Assembly: GCF_036246005.1 (NCBI RefSeq)
Contig: NZ_CP109171.1
Span: 620,001-684,000, forward strand
Source: Streptomyces sp. NBC_01723
GTDB lineage: Bacteria > Actinomycetota > Actinomycetes > Streptomycetales > Streptomycetaceae
DNA: 64,000 bases
Direction: 5' to 3'
Positions within the stretch are counted from its first letter, which is position 1. Each line of letters begins with the position of its first letter. Below, piece after piece: positions 40,388 to 47,735 of this stretch. The notes beneath the pieces are model-generated. The model was given only the letters and a program-made list of their open reading frames with translations, made no database searches and was not told the origin of the DNA. The position numbers and the translations under genes were made by a program.

Positions 40388-41152
40388 TCACTGGGTCGCC
40401 ACGACGATGCAGCGCCGCAGTTCCCCGACGGCCTCGGGAGCGCCCTCGACGCGCACGCCGTCGTCGTCCTCGGTGCCCGTCCGGTTCCAGAGCCGTCGCA
40501 GTACCGCCTCCGGGGCGCCGCTCAGCGTCACGTCGGCCGTGCCGTCACCGGCGCCGTCCGTCACGGCGAACTCCCCCGGTCCGGTGCGCACCCGCCAGAC
40601 CGCGTCACCGGCCCGCACGAGGAACGTGCGTCCCGGGGAGCCGTCCAGGATCTCGGTGAAGTACTCGCCCCACTCGGCGACGGCGAACGAGACGAAGACC
40701 TTGAGCAGTTCGTCGATCCCGTCGACGGCGAGGTCGTCCGGTACGGGGGTGACGGGCCGGCCGGTGGCGAGTTCGGCGTCGATGCGGTGCACGACGGTCT
40801 CCTGGGCCATCCGCCGGATCCAGAAGCCGACGCTCTGGTCGGGGCCGTACCAGCCGGCGGCCGCGTCCCCGGGGGCGCGGGTGGCGAACTCGGCGCGCAG
40901 CGCCGTGTATCCCCGGTCGAGCAGCGCGGCCGGCTCCTCCTCGGCGAACTCCTTCGGCGGCCAGGGCTCGGGCTCGACGCCCTCGCGCATGGCGGCGGTC
41001 TTGTGCAGGTAGACCTCGCCGACGTGGCGGGTCAGATCGGCGACCGTCCAGCCGGGGCAGGTCGGCACCGCGGCGTCGGCGTCGGTCCCGACGACGGTCC
41101 GCATACGGTCGTAGTCGGCCGCGAGGCAGTCGAGGAAGCGGGTGAACTCCAT
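40388..41152 (-). CDS. Maleylpyruvate isomerase-family mycothiol-dependent protein
   Basis: 254-residue protein of the DinB-like mycothiol-dependent group (TIGR03083). The N-terminal four-helix bundle includes CPGWTVADLTRHVGEVYLHK and AQETVVHRIDAE, which supply the metal-binding His, Glu and His; the C-terminal half resembles the sterol-carrier-like MDMPI_C domain (DVTLSGAPEAVLRRLWNRTG). Known members isomerise maleylpyruvate with mycothiol; most Streptomyces copies are unassigned detoxification enzymes. It is monocistronic. TTGGCT stands seven bases before the ATG, a weak hint of leaderless transcription. Confidence 0.9.
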   Translation of the reverse strand: MEFTRFLDCLAADYDRMRTVVGTDADAAVPTCPGWTVADLTRHVGEVYLHKTAAMREGVEPEPWPPKEFAEEEPAALLDRGYTALRAEFATRAPGDAAAGWYGPDQSVGFWIRRMAQETVVHRIDAELATGRPVTPVPDDLAVDGIDELLKVFVSFAVAEWGEYFTEILDGSPGRTFLVRAGDAVWRVRTGPGEFAVTDGAGDGTADVTLSGAPEAVLRRLWNRTGTEDDDGVRVEGAPEAVGELRRCIVVATQ

Positions 41153-41219
41153 GCCGCAGAGCCAAACACACGTTCAGTAGCGCGGCACGGTCTTTTCGTT
41201 GTCCGGGTGCGCTCCGCGT

Positions 41220-41543
41220 TCACCAGGCCCCGGTGGGGAGCGCGGGGCGGCGGACGGCCTCGGCCGCGTCCCGCAGGTGCAGCGCGACGGTGATCAGGGC
41301 ACGCAGCGCGGAGGGGCGCAGGCTCTGGGCGCTCTCGGCGGCCAGCACCAGCAGACAGCCCGCGGCCTGCTCGACGACCGGCACCGAGAACGCGAAGTCG
41401 TCGCCGTCGGCGGTGCGGAAGGCACGCCAGGGCGTCGCGGCACCGTCGATGGCCTTCTGCACCGCGTGTTCGAGGTGCTGTGCGGCCTGTTGGCACACCG
41501 GGGCGGGCAGGATGATGGTGCGTTGGAACGCTGAACTGGTCAT
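41220..41543 (-). CDS. Small hypothetical protein
   Basis: 107 residues. A polar start (MTSSAFQRTIILPAPV) is followed by a helix, AAQHLEHAVQKAIDG, then a beta segment DDFAFSVPVVEQAAGCLLVLAAESA and a C-terminal helix LRALITVALHLRDAAEAV. It could be a small GAF-like or half-barrel domain, but I do not recognise it. The ATG at 41541-41543 has GGGGGAG upstream at a long spacing. It is divergent from the leaderless kinase-like gene with 111 bases between. No signal peptide. Confidence 0.68.
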   Translation of the reverse strand: MTSSAFQRTIILPAPVCQQAAQHLEHAVQKAIDGAATPWRAFRTADGDDFAFSVPVVEQAAGCLLVLAAESAQSLRPSALRALITVALHLRDAAEAVRRPALPTGAW

Positions 41544-41641
41544 AGTCCCACTGCTCCCCCGCCCCGCCCGTCTTCGATCGGCGTACCGCGCGTTTTTCAC
41601 CGGGTCGGCGGCAGTCGGGGGCGGATGCGCCCGCGCGGTCC

Positions 41642-41647
41642 TAGGCT
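41642..41647 (+). promoter_or_regulatory. -10 element giving a leaderless kinase-like mRNA
   Basis: TAGGCT, seven bases before GTG 41655, the standard Streptomyces leaderless geometry. No ribosome site is present between them. Confidence 0.65.
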
Positions 41648-41654
41648 GGCGGCC

Positions 41655-42512
41655 GTGTGCTCCGACTCCTCGTACTCGGACGTCGCGGCGCGGTTCACCG
41701 GCCGGCCGGCGACCGCGGAGCGCCGGCTGTCCGGTTCGCTCGGTGAGGTCGTCCTGGACGACGGCCGCACGGTCGTGGTCAAAGTGGTGGACGGCCCGGG
41801 TGCCGTGCGGGCCGAGGCCGCCGGGCTGCGCTGGCTGGCCGCGGCCGGTGCGGTGCGGGTCCCGGTGGTGCACGGGCACGACGATCGACGGCTGGTCATC
41901 GACCGGGTGCCGCAGGGCCGGCCGGGCGTGGAGGCGGCGGCCCGGTTCGGCCGGGAGCTGGCCGCCCTGCACGCCGCCGGTGCGCCCGCGTTCGGGGCCG
42001 CGCCGCCCGGTGGGCCCGAGGAGGCGTACATCGGGCTCGCCCCGATGCGCAACGCCGTCGGGAGCGACTGGCCGTCCTGGTACGCCGAGCACCGCGTCCT
42101 GCCGTATCTGCGCCGTGCGGTGGACGACGCCACCCTCACCGGGGGCGAAGCGGCCGACGTCGAGCGGGTCTGCGAGCGGCTGCCCGGCCTCGCGGGTCCC
42201 GCGGAGCCGCCGGCCCGGCTGCACGGCGACCTGTGGAACGGCAACGTGCTCTGGGGCGAGGACGGGCACGTCCACCTGATCGACCCGGCGGCGCACGGCG
42301 GGCACCGGGAGACCGACCTGGCGATGCTGCGCCTCTTCGGCTGCCCGCACCTGGAGCGAATCACGGCGGCGTACGAGGAGAGCGCGCCGCTCGCCGACGG
42401 CTGGGCCGGCCGCGTCGGCCTGCACCAGTTGTTCCCGCTGCTGGTGCACGCCGTCCTGTTCGGACGCGGGTACGCCGAACAGGCCCTCGCGGCGGCACGC
42501 GCGGCGGGGTGA
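41655..42512 (+). CDS. Fructosamine kinase / aminoglycoside phosphotransferase-fold protein
   Basis: 285-residue kinase-fold protein of the FN3K group. The catalytic loop is ARLHGDLWNGNVLWGEDG (near residue 195) and the metal-binding HLIDPAAHGGHRETDLAMLRLFG follows, a good fit to fructosamine-3-kinase-type proteins, which phosphorylate glycated amines to reverse glycation. Aminoglycoside phosphotransferases share the fold, but the DPAAHGGHRE version is specific to the FN3K group. The gene starts at GTG 41655 and is probably leaderless. It is monocistronic; the next gene is a divergently regulated TetR. Confidence 0.88.
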   Translation: MCSDSSYSDVAARFTGRPATAERRLSGSLGEVVLDDGRTVVVKVVDGPGAVRAEAAGLRWLAAAGAVRVPVVHGHDDRRLVIDRVPQGRPGVEAAARFGRELAALHAAGAPAFGAAPPGGPEEAYIGLAPMRNAVGSDWPSWYAEHRVLPYLRRAVDDATLTGGEAADVERVCERLPGLAGPAEPPARLHGDLWNGNVLWGEDGHVHLIDPAAHGGHRETDLAMLRLFGCPHLERITAAYEESAPLADGWAGRVGLHQLFPLLVHAVLFGRGYAEQALAAARAAG

Positions 42513-42548
42513 GGGCCGGGCGGCGAGTCCGGCACGCCTGGACCCGCC

Positions 42549-42599
42549 ATGTCCCGCCGGGTCATGTGTCCCGTTGAGCCATATGTCCCAATGGGACAT
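42549..42599. promoter_or_regulatory. Three tandem TetR operator sites in 17-base register
   Basis: Site 3 is the perfect palindrome ATGTCCCAATGGGACAT (42583-42599). TGTCCC recurs at 42550, 42567 and 42584, exactly 17 bases apart, each followed nine bases later by GGGTCA, GAGCCA and GGGACA, so sites 1 and 2 are decayed versions. They lie immediately before the TetR promoter (-10 TACGCT, 42609-42614). Confidence 0.75.
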
Positions 42600-42608
42600 C
42601 ACTGGGTG

Positions 42609-42614
42609 TACGCT
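42609..42614 (+). promoter_or_regulatory. -10 element of the TetR operon
   Basis: TACGCT seven bases before ATG 42622, so the mRNA is probably leaderless. The operator array covers the expected -35 region. Confidence 0.6.
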
Positions 42615-42621
42615 CGAACGC

Positions 42622-43302
42622 ATGACGGCAACGAAGCCCTCCCCCGCCACCGAGGACCGACGGCAGCGCAAGGCCCGGCAGACCCGCGACGCGCTGGCCA
42701 CCGCCGCCTGCGACCTGCTCCTGGAGCGCGGTTCGGCCGCGACCACGGTGGAGGCCATCGCCGAGCGCGCGGACGTCACGCGCCGCACGTTCAGCCGGCA
42801 CTTCGCCGGCAAGGAGGACGCGGCCCTCGACTTCGTCCGCCGGGACGGCGCCCGCATCAACGAGCTGCTGCGCGCCCGCCCCGCCGACGAGCCGCCGCTG
42901 CTCGCCTACCGCCGGGCGGTGCGCGACTGGCTGGCCGACGGGGAGGACCCGGCCTGGCACGTCCGCCCGCGGATGCGCCGGCTGGTGGCCCTGGCCGACA
43001 CGGAGCCCGACCTGTTCGCCGCCTACCAGCGCATCCGGGTCGACGCCCAGGAGGAGTCGATCCGGATCGTCGCCGAAAGGCTCGGCACCGACGACGCCCG
43101 GGACGTGCGCCCGGCCGCCCTCGTCGACGCCGCCGCCGGAGTCCTGATCGCCGCCCTGCGCCTGTGGGCGCGCGGTGACGCGCCGGACTCGGGAGCCGCA
43201 GACCTCGCCGCCCTCGCGGAGCGGGCCTACGACGCCCTGATCTCGGAGGCCGCGGCCGCGACCCCCGCCAGCACAGAGGAAGACAGAGAGCAAGCACCAT
43301 GA
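42622..43302 (+). CDS. TetR-family repressor of the SDR-ADH operon
   Basis: 226-residue TetR regulator. The N-terminal helix-turn-helix reads AACDLLLERGSAATTVEAIAERADVTRRTFSRHFAGKEDA, followed by a ligand-binding helical domain with an actinobacterial C-terminal module (DPAWHVRPRMRRLVALA). ATG 42622 is probably leaderless. Its stop overlaps the next gene's ATG (ATGA), so it is co-transcribed and coupled with the dehydrogenases it likely controls; binding to the three upstream sites would give autorepression. The inducer may be an alcohol or aldehyde substrate of the operon. Confidence 0.9.
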   Translation: MTATKPSPATEDRRQRKARQTRDALATAACDLLLERGSAATTVEAIAERADVTRRTFSRHFAGKEDAALDFVRRDGARINELLRARPADEPPLLAYRRAVRDWLADGEDPAWHVRPRMRRLVALADTEPDLFAAYQRIRVDAQEESIRIVAERLGTDDARDVRPAALVDAAAGVLIAALRLWARGDAPDSGAADLAALAERAYDALISEAAAATPASTEEDREQAP

Positions 43303-44096
43303 GCACCACCGGCACCACCCCCGCGACGACGCCCACCGGCTCCATCCCCGAGTTCACCGGCCGCACCGCCCTCGTCACCGGCGCCGCCTCCGGCATCGGC
43401 CTGGCCACCGCCCGCCGCCTCGGCGCGGCCGGCGCCCGCGTCGTCGTCGCCGATCACAACGCCGAGGGCGCCCACAAGGCCGTCGCCGAACTGACCGCGG
43501 AGGGCATCGAGGCCGCCGCCGTCGAGCTGGACGTGACCAGCCCTGAGTCCGTCGAGGCCGCCGTGCGGTTCACCGTCGACACCTTCGGCGGCCTGGACCT
43601 GGCCGTGAACAACGCGGGCATCGGCGGCCCGAGCGCCCCGACGGGCGCGTACGACGTCGACGCCTACCAGCGGGTCGTCCGCACCAACCTGGACGGCGTC
43701 TTCTACTCGATGCGCTACGAGCTGCCCGTCATGGAGGCCGCGGGCAAGGGCGGCGCCATCGTCAACGTCGCCTCCATCCTCGGTTCCGTCGGCTTCGCGG
43801 GCTCTCCCGCCTACGTCGCCGCCAAGCACGGCGTCGTCGGGCTGACCAGGACCGCCGGCGCCGAATACGCCGCCAAGGGCATCCGGGTCAACGCGGTCGG
43901 CCCCGGCTTCATCGACACGCCGCTGCTGAAGTCCATGGACGAGGCCGCGTACGAGGGCCTGGTCGCCCTGCACCCGGCCGGGCGGCTCGGGCGCTCCGAG
44001 GAGGTCGCCGAGCTGATCGCCTTCCTGCTGTCGGACCGGGCGTCCTTCGTGGCGGGCGGCTACCACCTGGTCGACGGCGCCTACACGGCCGTCTGA
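43299..44096 (+). CDS. Short-chain dehydrogenase (glucose 1-dehydrogenase-like)
   Basis: 265-residue classical SDR. TGAASGIGLATARRL binds NAD(P), NNAGIGG follows, and the catalytic triad is Ser in VASILGS, Tyr and Lys in YVAAKHG. The C-terminus is the common GGYHLVDGAYTAV. The first 15 residues are Thr/Pro-rich. It overlaps the TetR gene by four bases and is followed by a zinc alcohol dehydrogenase, so it presumably works on the same alcohol or ketone. RBS GAGAGCAAGC stands within the TetR 3' end. Confidence 0.93.
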   Translation: MSTTGTTPATTPTGSIPEFTGRTALVTGAASGIGLATARRLGAAGARVVVADHNAEGAHKAVAELTAEGIEAAAVELDVTSPESVEAAVRFTVDTFGGLDLAVNNAGIGGPSAPTGAYDVDAYQRVVRTNLDGVFYSMRYELPVMEAAGKGGAIVNVASILGSVGFAGSPAYVAAKHGVVGLTRTAGAEYAAKGIRVNAVGPGFIDTPLLKSMDEAAYEGLVALHPAGRLGRSEEVAELIAFLLSDRASFVAGGYHLVDGAYTAV

Positions 44097-44114
44097 GCGT
44101 CCGTCACACAACCC

Positions 44115-44123
44115 GGGGGGGGG
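44115..44123 (+). repeat. Run of nine G before the ADH ribosome site
   Basis: G9 directly before AGAAGGAG in the SDR-ADH gap. Such runs slip easily in replication or sequencing; here it is non-coding, so length changes would affect only the leader. Confidence 0.6.
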
Positions 44124-44138
44124 AGAAGGAGTTCGACC

Positions 44139-45179
44139 ATGAAGGCACTGCAGTACCGCACCATCGGGGCACCGCCCGAGGTCGTCACGGTCCCCGACCC
44201 GGAAGCCGGCCCCGGCCAGGTGCTGCTGAAGGTGACCGCGGCCGGCGTCTGCCACTCCGACATCGCGGTGATGAGCTGGCCCGCCGAGGCCTTCCCCTAC
44301 GAGCTTCCCCTCACCCTCGGCCACGAGGGCGTCGGCACGGTGGCCGCGCTCGGCGCCGGGGTGACCGGGCTGAGCGAGGGCGACGCGGTGGCCGTGTACG
44401 GGCCCTGGGGCTGCGGCATCTGCGCCAAGTGCGCCGAGGGCAAGGAGAACTACTGCCTGCGCGCCGACGCACTGGGCATCCGCCCGCCGGGGCTGGGACG
44501 GCCGGGGTCGATGGCCGAGTACCTGCTGGTCGACGATCCCCGGCACCTGGTGCCCCTGGACGGGCTCGACCCCGTCGCGGCCGTTCCGCTGACCGACGCG
44601 GGGCTGACGCCGTACCACGCGATCAAGCGGTCGCTGCCCAAGCTGGTGCCCGGCTCGACCGCGGTGGTCATCGGGGCCGGCGGCCTCGGTCACGTCGCCA
44701 TCCAGCTGCTGCGCGCGCTGACGTCCGCCCGGGTCGTCGCCCTCGACGTCAGCGAGGACAAGCTGCGCCTCGCCCGTGAGGTGGGCGCCCACGAGGTGGT
44801 GCTGTCGGACGCGAAGGCGGCGGACGCGGTGCGCGAACTGACCGGAGGCCTGGGCGCCGAGGCCGTGTTCGACTTCGTCGGTGTGGCGCCGACCGTGCGG
44901 ACCGCGGGCGCCGTCGCCGCCGTCGAGGGCGATGTCACGCTGGTCGGCATCGGTGGCGGCTCGCTCCCCGTCGGGTTCGGCGTGCTGCCGTTCGAGGTGT
45001 CGGTCACCGCGCCCTACTGGGGCAGCCGCGGCGAACTGATCGAGGTGCTGGACCTGGCCCGCTCGGGCGCCGTGTCGGTGCACACCGAGACGTACGCGCT
45101 GGACGACGCGCCCCTGGCGTACGAGCGGCTGCACGCGGGCGAGGTCAACGGCCGCGCGGTGATCCTGCCGCACGGCTGA
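44139..45179 (+). CDS. Zinc-dependent alcohol dehydrogenase (NAD(P)-type MDR)
   Basis: 346-residue medium-chain dehydrogenase. Catalytic-zinc residues are Cys near 38 (GVCHSDIA), His/Glu in LGHEGVG and the later acid; the structural-zinc cluster is CGICAKCAEGKENYC. The Rossmann loop VIGAGGLGHVAIQLLRAL binds cofactor. It oxidises primary or secondary alcohols or reduces aldehydes. RBS AGAAGGAG lies upstream of ATG 44139 after a G9 run. Last gene of the TetR operon, followed by a strong bidirectional terminator. Substrate unknown. Confidence 0.93.
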   Translation: MKALQYRTIGAPPEVVTVPDPEAGPGQVLLKVTAAGVCHSDIAVMSWPAEAFPYELPLTLGHEGVGTVAALGAGVTGLSEGDAVAVYGPWGCGICAKCAEGKENYCLRADALGIRPPGLGRPGSMAEYLLVDDPRHLVPLDGLDPVAAVPLTDAGLTPYHAIKRSLPKLVPGSTAVVIGAGGLGHVAIQLLRALTSARVVALDVSEDKLRLAREVGAHEVVLSDAKAADAVRELTGGLGAEAVFDFVGVAPTVRTAGAVAAVEGDVTLVGIGGGSLPVGFGVLPFEVSVTAPYWGSRGELIEVLDLARSGAVSVHTETYALDDAPLAYERLHAGEVNGRAVILPHG

Positions 45180-45215
45180 CCGGCCCCCGGATCGCGGCCG
45201 TCCGCGCGCCGGAGT

Positions 45216-45254
45216 CGGGGGCGCGACCGGTCCCCCGTTCCGGTCGTGCCCCCG
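45216..45254. terminator. Bidirectional hairpin terminator
   Basis: 15-bp stem CGGGGGCGCGACCGG / CCGGTCGTGCCCCCG with one G-U pair and a nine-base loop, between convergent stops at 45179 (+) and 45327 (-). Confidence 0.88.
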
Positions 45255-45326
45255 GTGCGGTCGAACCTACGTGGACGGCTGGGCCGTTGTGAATCGCGCC
45301 GGTGCCCGCTGCCGGGCCGGAAGGAC

Positions 45327-46859
45327 TCACCCGTGCACAGGTGAGTCCGGATGGCCCGGTTTCGTCCCGGGCAGCGATGGCCCGCCGAGGTATCCCTCGG
45401 CGAGGTGGGCCAGTACGACCTCGTACAGGTCGCTGCCGGCGGCGAGCAGCTGGCGTTCGAGGACCGGCTCCGCGCTGCGGACGTGCTCACGGACGGTCTG
45501 GGGGTGCATCCCGAGCCGCTGGGCGGCCCGCTCGGCGTTGCCGCCGACGGCGATCCAGGTGCGCAGGGTGCGCCGCAGGTCCCGGCCGTCCGGGGCCAGG
45601 CGGCCGAGCAGGTCCGCGGCCCAGGTACGCAGCGCGGGCCCGGACAGCAGGTCGGTGAGGCCGGCCGCCCCGGCCCGTTCGGGGGCGGCCCCACCCGGCG
45701 GCTCGGCGAGGCCGACCTGCGAGTTCAGGGCGAGGTGGACGGCGGCGCGGACGGTCAGGTCGGTGAAGTCGGTGCGCAGCAGACCCTCGACGCGGTCCAT
45801 GCGGGCCCGGACCGTGTTGCGGCTGACCCCGAGGATCTTCGCCGTGTTGACGGCGGTGAACTCCAGACCGAGCCGGGTGGTGGCCAGCAGTTCGGCTCGG
45901 GTGTGGTGCGGCAGGTCGTCGAGCGGGCTCAGTGTCCGGGCCGTCCAGCCGTACAGGGCGGCGGGCTCCATCAGCAGCTCGGGGCGGGTCCGCTCGGCGT
46001 ACACGGCCGACTGCTCCGGCCGGAACCGGGCGACGGCCAGGGCGCTCATCGCCTGTCCGTACGCGGCGGCGGTCCGGGCGAGGCCCTGCCGGGCACTGCC
46101 CCCGAGGAACACGCCGGGCAGGCCGCCGACGAGCGTGCGCAGCTCCCGGCCGGCCGCGTCCCGGGGGGCGAGGACGATGACGTGTCCGTCCATCGCCGGG
46201 CAGCGCACGACCAGCGCCCCCTCGGCCGTCGCCGACACGCACTCCTCGGCCAGGCGGTCCCGTTCCCCGGGGCTGCTCTCCACGACGTACACGCAGGCCG
46301 TGTCGGTGTCGAGGAGCCCCGGCCAGAGCCCGGCGGCCACCCGGCGGGCGGAGACGGTGTCCTCCACCATCAGCAGTTGCAGGATGGCCAGGCGCAGGTC
46401 GGAGGTGGCCCGCCGCAGCCGGTGTCCGGCCGCGGCCGACTCGTGGCCGGCCAGCAGCAGCTCCAGTACCTGGGCGGTGTGCGTGACGATGTCGGAGGTC
46501 CGCCGGTCGAAGGGGGCCTCGCGGGCCACGGCGAGGACGGCGTCGGGCGCCGGATGGGAGCGGGCGACGCGGACGAGCCGCATCTGGCGGCCCGCGTCCT
46601 CCAAGGCGGCGGAGGCGATCCGGCCGCCGGTGATGTCCGCGACCAGGCCCTCGTCGAGCGGGAGGCGGGCTCCGGCCAGCAGGCGGCCGGTGCCGTCCTG
46701 GAGCGAGACGGCGGCGTCCGCGGCGCCGGCCAGCCAGGTCATGACCCGGTTCGGGTCGCGGCCGGCCGGCCGCAGGTGATCGAGGAGTTCCTCGGCCCAT
46801 CCCGCGTGCTCGGCGGCTCCGGCCGCCTGCTGTCCCGTCCCGTCCGCTCGGCCCGCCAC
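45327..46859 (-). CDS. PucR-type transcriptional regulator with two HTH segments
   Basis: 510-residue regulator. The N-terminal 200 residues look like a GAF-type sensor (AVSLQDGTGRLLAGARLPLDEG), the centre a linker of the CdaR/PucR kind, and HTH segments are seen near residues 350-380 (FTAVNTAKILGVSRNTVRARMDRVEGLL) and at the C-terminus (GGNAERAAQRLGMHPQTVREHVRSAE), both with PucR C-terminal HTH character. I use GTG 46857-46859 with GAGGAG nine bases upstream; a TTG at 46898 is less likely. Regulators of this kind often control purine, polyphenol or secondary metabolism genes; target unknown. Convergent with the ADH operon. Confidence 0.86.
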   Translation of the reverse strand: MAGRADGTGQQAAGAAEHAGWAEELLDHLRPAGRDPNRVMTWLAGAADAAVSLQDGTGRLLAGARLPLDEGLVADITGGRIASAALEDAGRQMRLVRVARSHPAPDAVLAVAREAPFDRRTSDIVTHTAQVLELLLAGHESAAAGHRLRRATSDLRLAILQLLMVEDTVSARRVAAGLWPGLLDTDTACVYVVESSPGERDRLAEECVSATAEGALVVRCPAMDGHVIVLAPRDAAGRELRTLVGGLPGVFLGGSARQGLARTAAAYGQAMSALAVARFRPEQSAVYAERTRPELLMEPAALYGWTARTLSPLDDLPHHTRAELLATTRLGLEFTAVNTAKILGVSRNTVRARMDRVEGLLRTDFTDLTVRAAVHLALNSQVGLAEPPGGAAPERAGAAGLTDLLSGPALRTWAADLLGRLAPDGRDLRRTLRTWIAVGGNAERAAQRLGMHPQTVREHVRSAEPVLERQLLAAGSDLYEVVLAHLAEGYLGGPSLPGTKPGHPDSPVHG

Positions 46860-47007
46860 GTCGGCCTTCTCCTCGTCCTCGCCTCGTCCCCGGCCCAAGC
46901 CGGGGACGTTACCTCATGGCCCCGGACGCGGGCCCGGTGCGCGCCCTCGCGGAAGGTTCGGGCGGGGCGGCCGACCGGGCCTGTCGGCCGTCGCGCGCGG
47001 ACGGGCA

Positions 47008-47013
47008 TAAGCT
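47008..47013 (+). promoter_or_regulatory. -10 element before the YciO-type gene
   Basis: TAAGCT, six bases before ATG 47020; probable leaderless start. Confidence 0.55.
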
Positions 47014-47019
47014 CGGTGA

Positions 47020-47640
47020 ATGGCGAAGTACTTCGACGTGCACCCCGAGAACCCCCAGCCGCGCAGCATCGCGCAGGTCGCCGACAGCGTCCGCTCCGAC
47101 GCGCTGATCGCGTATCCGACGGACTCCTGCTACGCGCTGGGCTGCCGACTGGGCAGCCGCGACGGCATCGACCGCATCCGGTCGATCCGGCAACTGGACA
47201 ACCGGCACCACTTCACCCTGGTGTGCCAGGACTTCGCGCAGCTCGGCCAGTTCGTGCAGATCGACAACGACGTGTTCCGGGCGATCAAGGCGTCCACCCC
47301 GGGCAGCTACACCTTCATCCTGCCGGCGACGCGGGAGGTGCCGCGCATGCTCCAGCATCCGAAGAAGAAGACCGTGGGCGTGCGCATCCCCGACCACGTC
47401 GTCACCCAGGCCCTGCTCACCGAACTGGGCGAGCCCCTGCTGTCCAGCACGCTGCTGCTGCCCGGCGAGGAGGAGCCGATGACGCAGGGCTGGGAGATCA
47501 AGGACCGGCTCGACCACGTGGTCGACGCGGTGATCGACTCCGGTGACTGCGGTACCGAACCGACGACGGTCGTCGACTTCTCCGGGGGCGAGGCGGAGAT
47601 CGTGCGGTACGGCGCCGGAGACACCACCCGCTTCGAGTAG
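47020..47640 (+). CDS. yciO: YciO-type Sua5/YrdC family protein
   Basis: 206-residue YrdC-fold protein. The opening (KYFDVHPENPQPRSIAQV), YPTDSCYALGCRLGS, TPGSYTFILPATREVPRML and KKKTVGVRIPDH correspond segment by segment to Escherichia coli YciO, closer than to TsaC/Sua5. TsaC makes threonylcarbamoyl-AMP for tRNA t6A; YciO paralogues bind nucleotides and RNA but their in vivo job is unclear. Start ATG 47020 looks leaderless. It lies alone between the PucR regulator and a metallophosphoesterase. Confidence 0.9.
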   Translation: MAKYFDVHPENPQPRSIAQVADSVRSDALIAYPTDSCYALGCRLGSRDGIDRIRSIRQLDNRHHFTLVCQDFAQLGQFVQIDNDVFRAIKASTPGSYTFILPATREVPRMLQHPKKKTVGVRIPDHVVTQALLTELGEPLLSSTLLLPGEEEPMTQGWEIKDRLDHVVDAVIDSGDCGTEPTTVVDFSGGEAEIVRYGAGDTTRFE

Positions 47641-47723
47641 GAGCGGGCCGGCCGCCGAAGCGTCCCGTCCGGCAACGGAGTTGGGCGGGGCTCCCCTCGT
47701 CGCGCCGCCGGTCGGGGCGTTGT

Positions 47724-47729
47724 TACCGT
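47724..47729 (+). promoter_or_regulatory. -10 element before the large metallophosphoesterase
   Basis: TACCGT, six bases before GTG 47736; consistent with a leaderless transcript. Confidence 0.5.
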
Positions 47730-47735
47730 GCCCGG

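Noticed and set aside
44115..44123. G9 run as a phase-variable switch
   Set aside because: It is non-coding, in the leader just before the ribosome site; no frame depends on its length.
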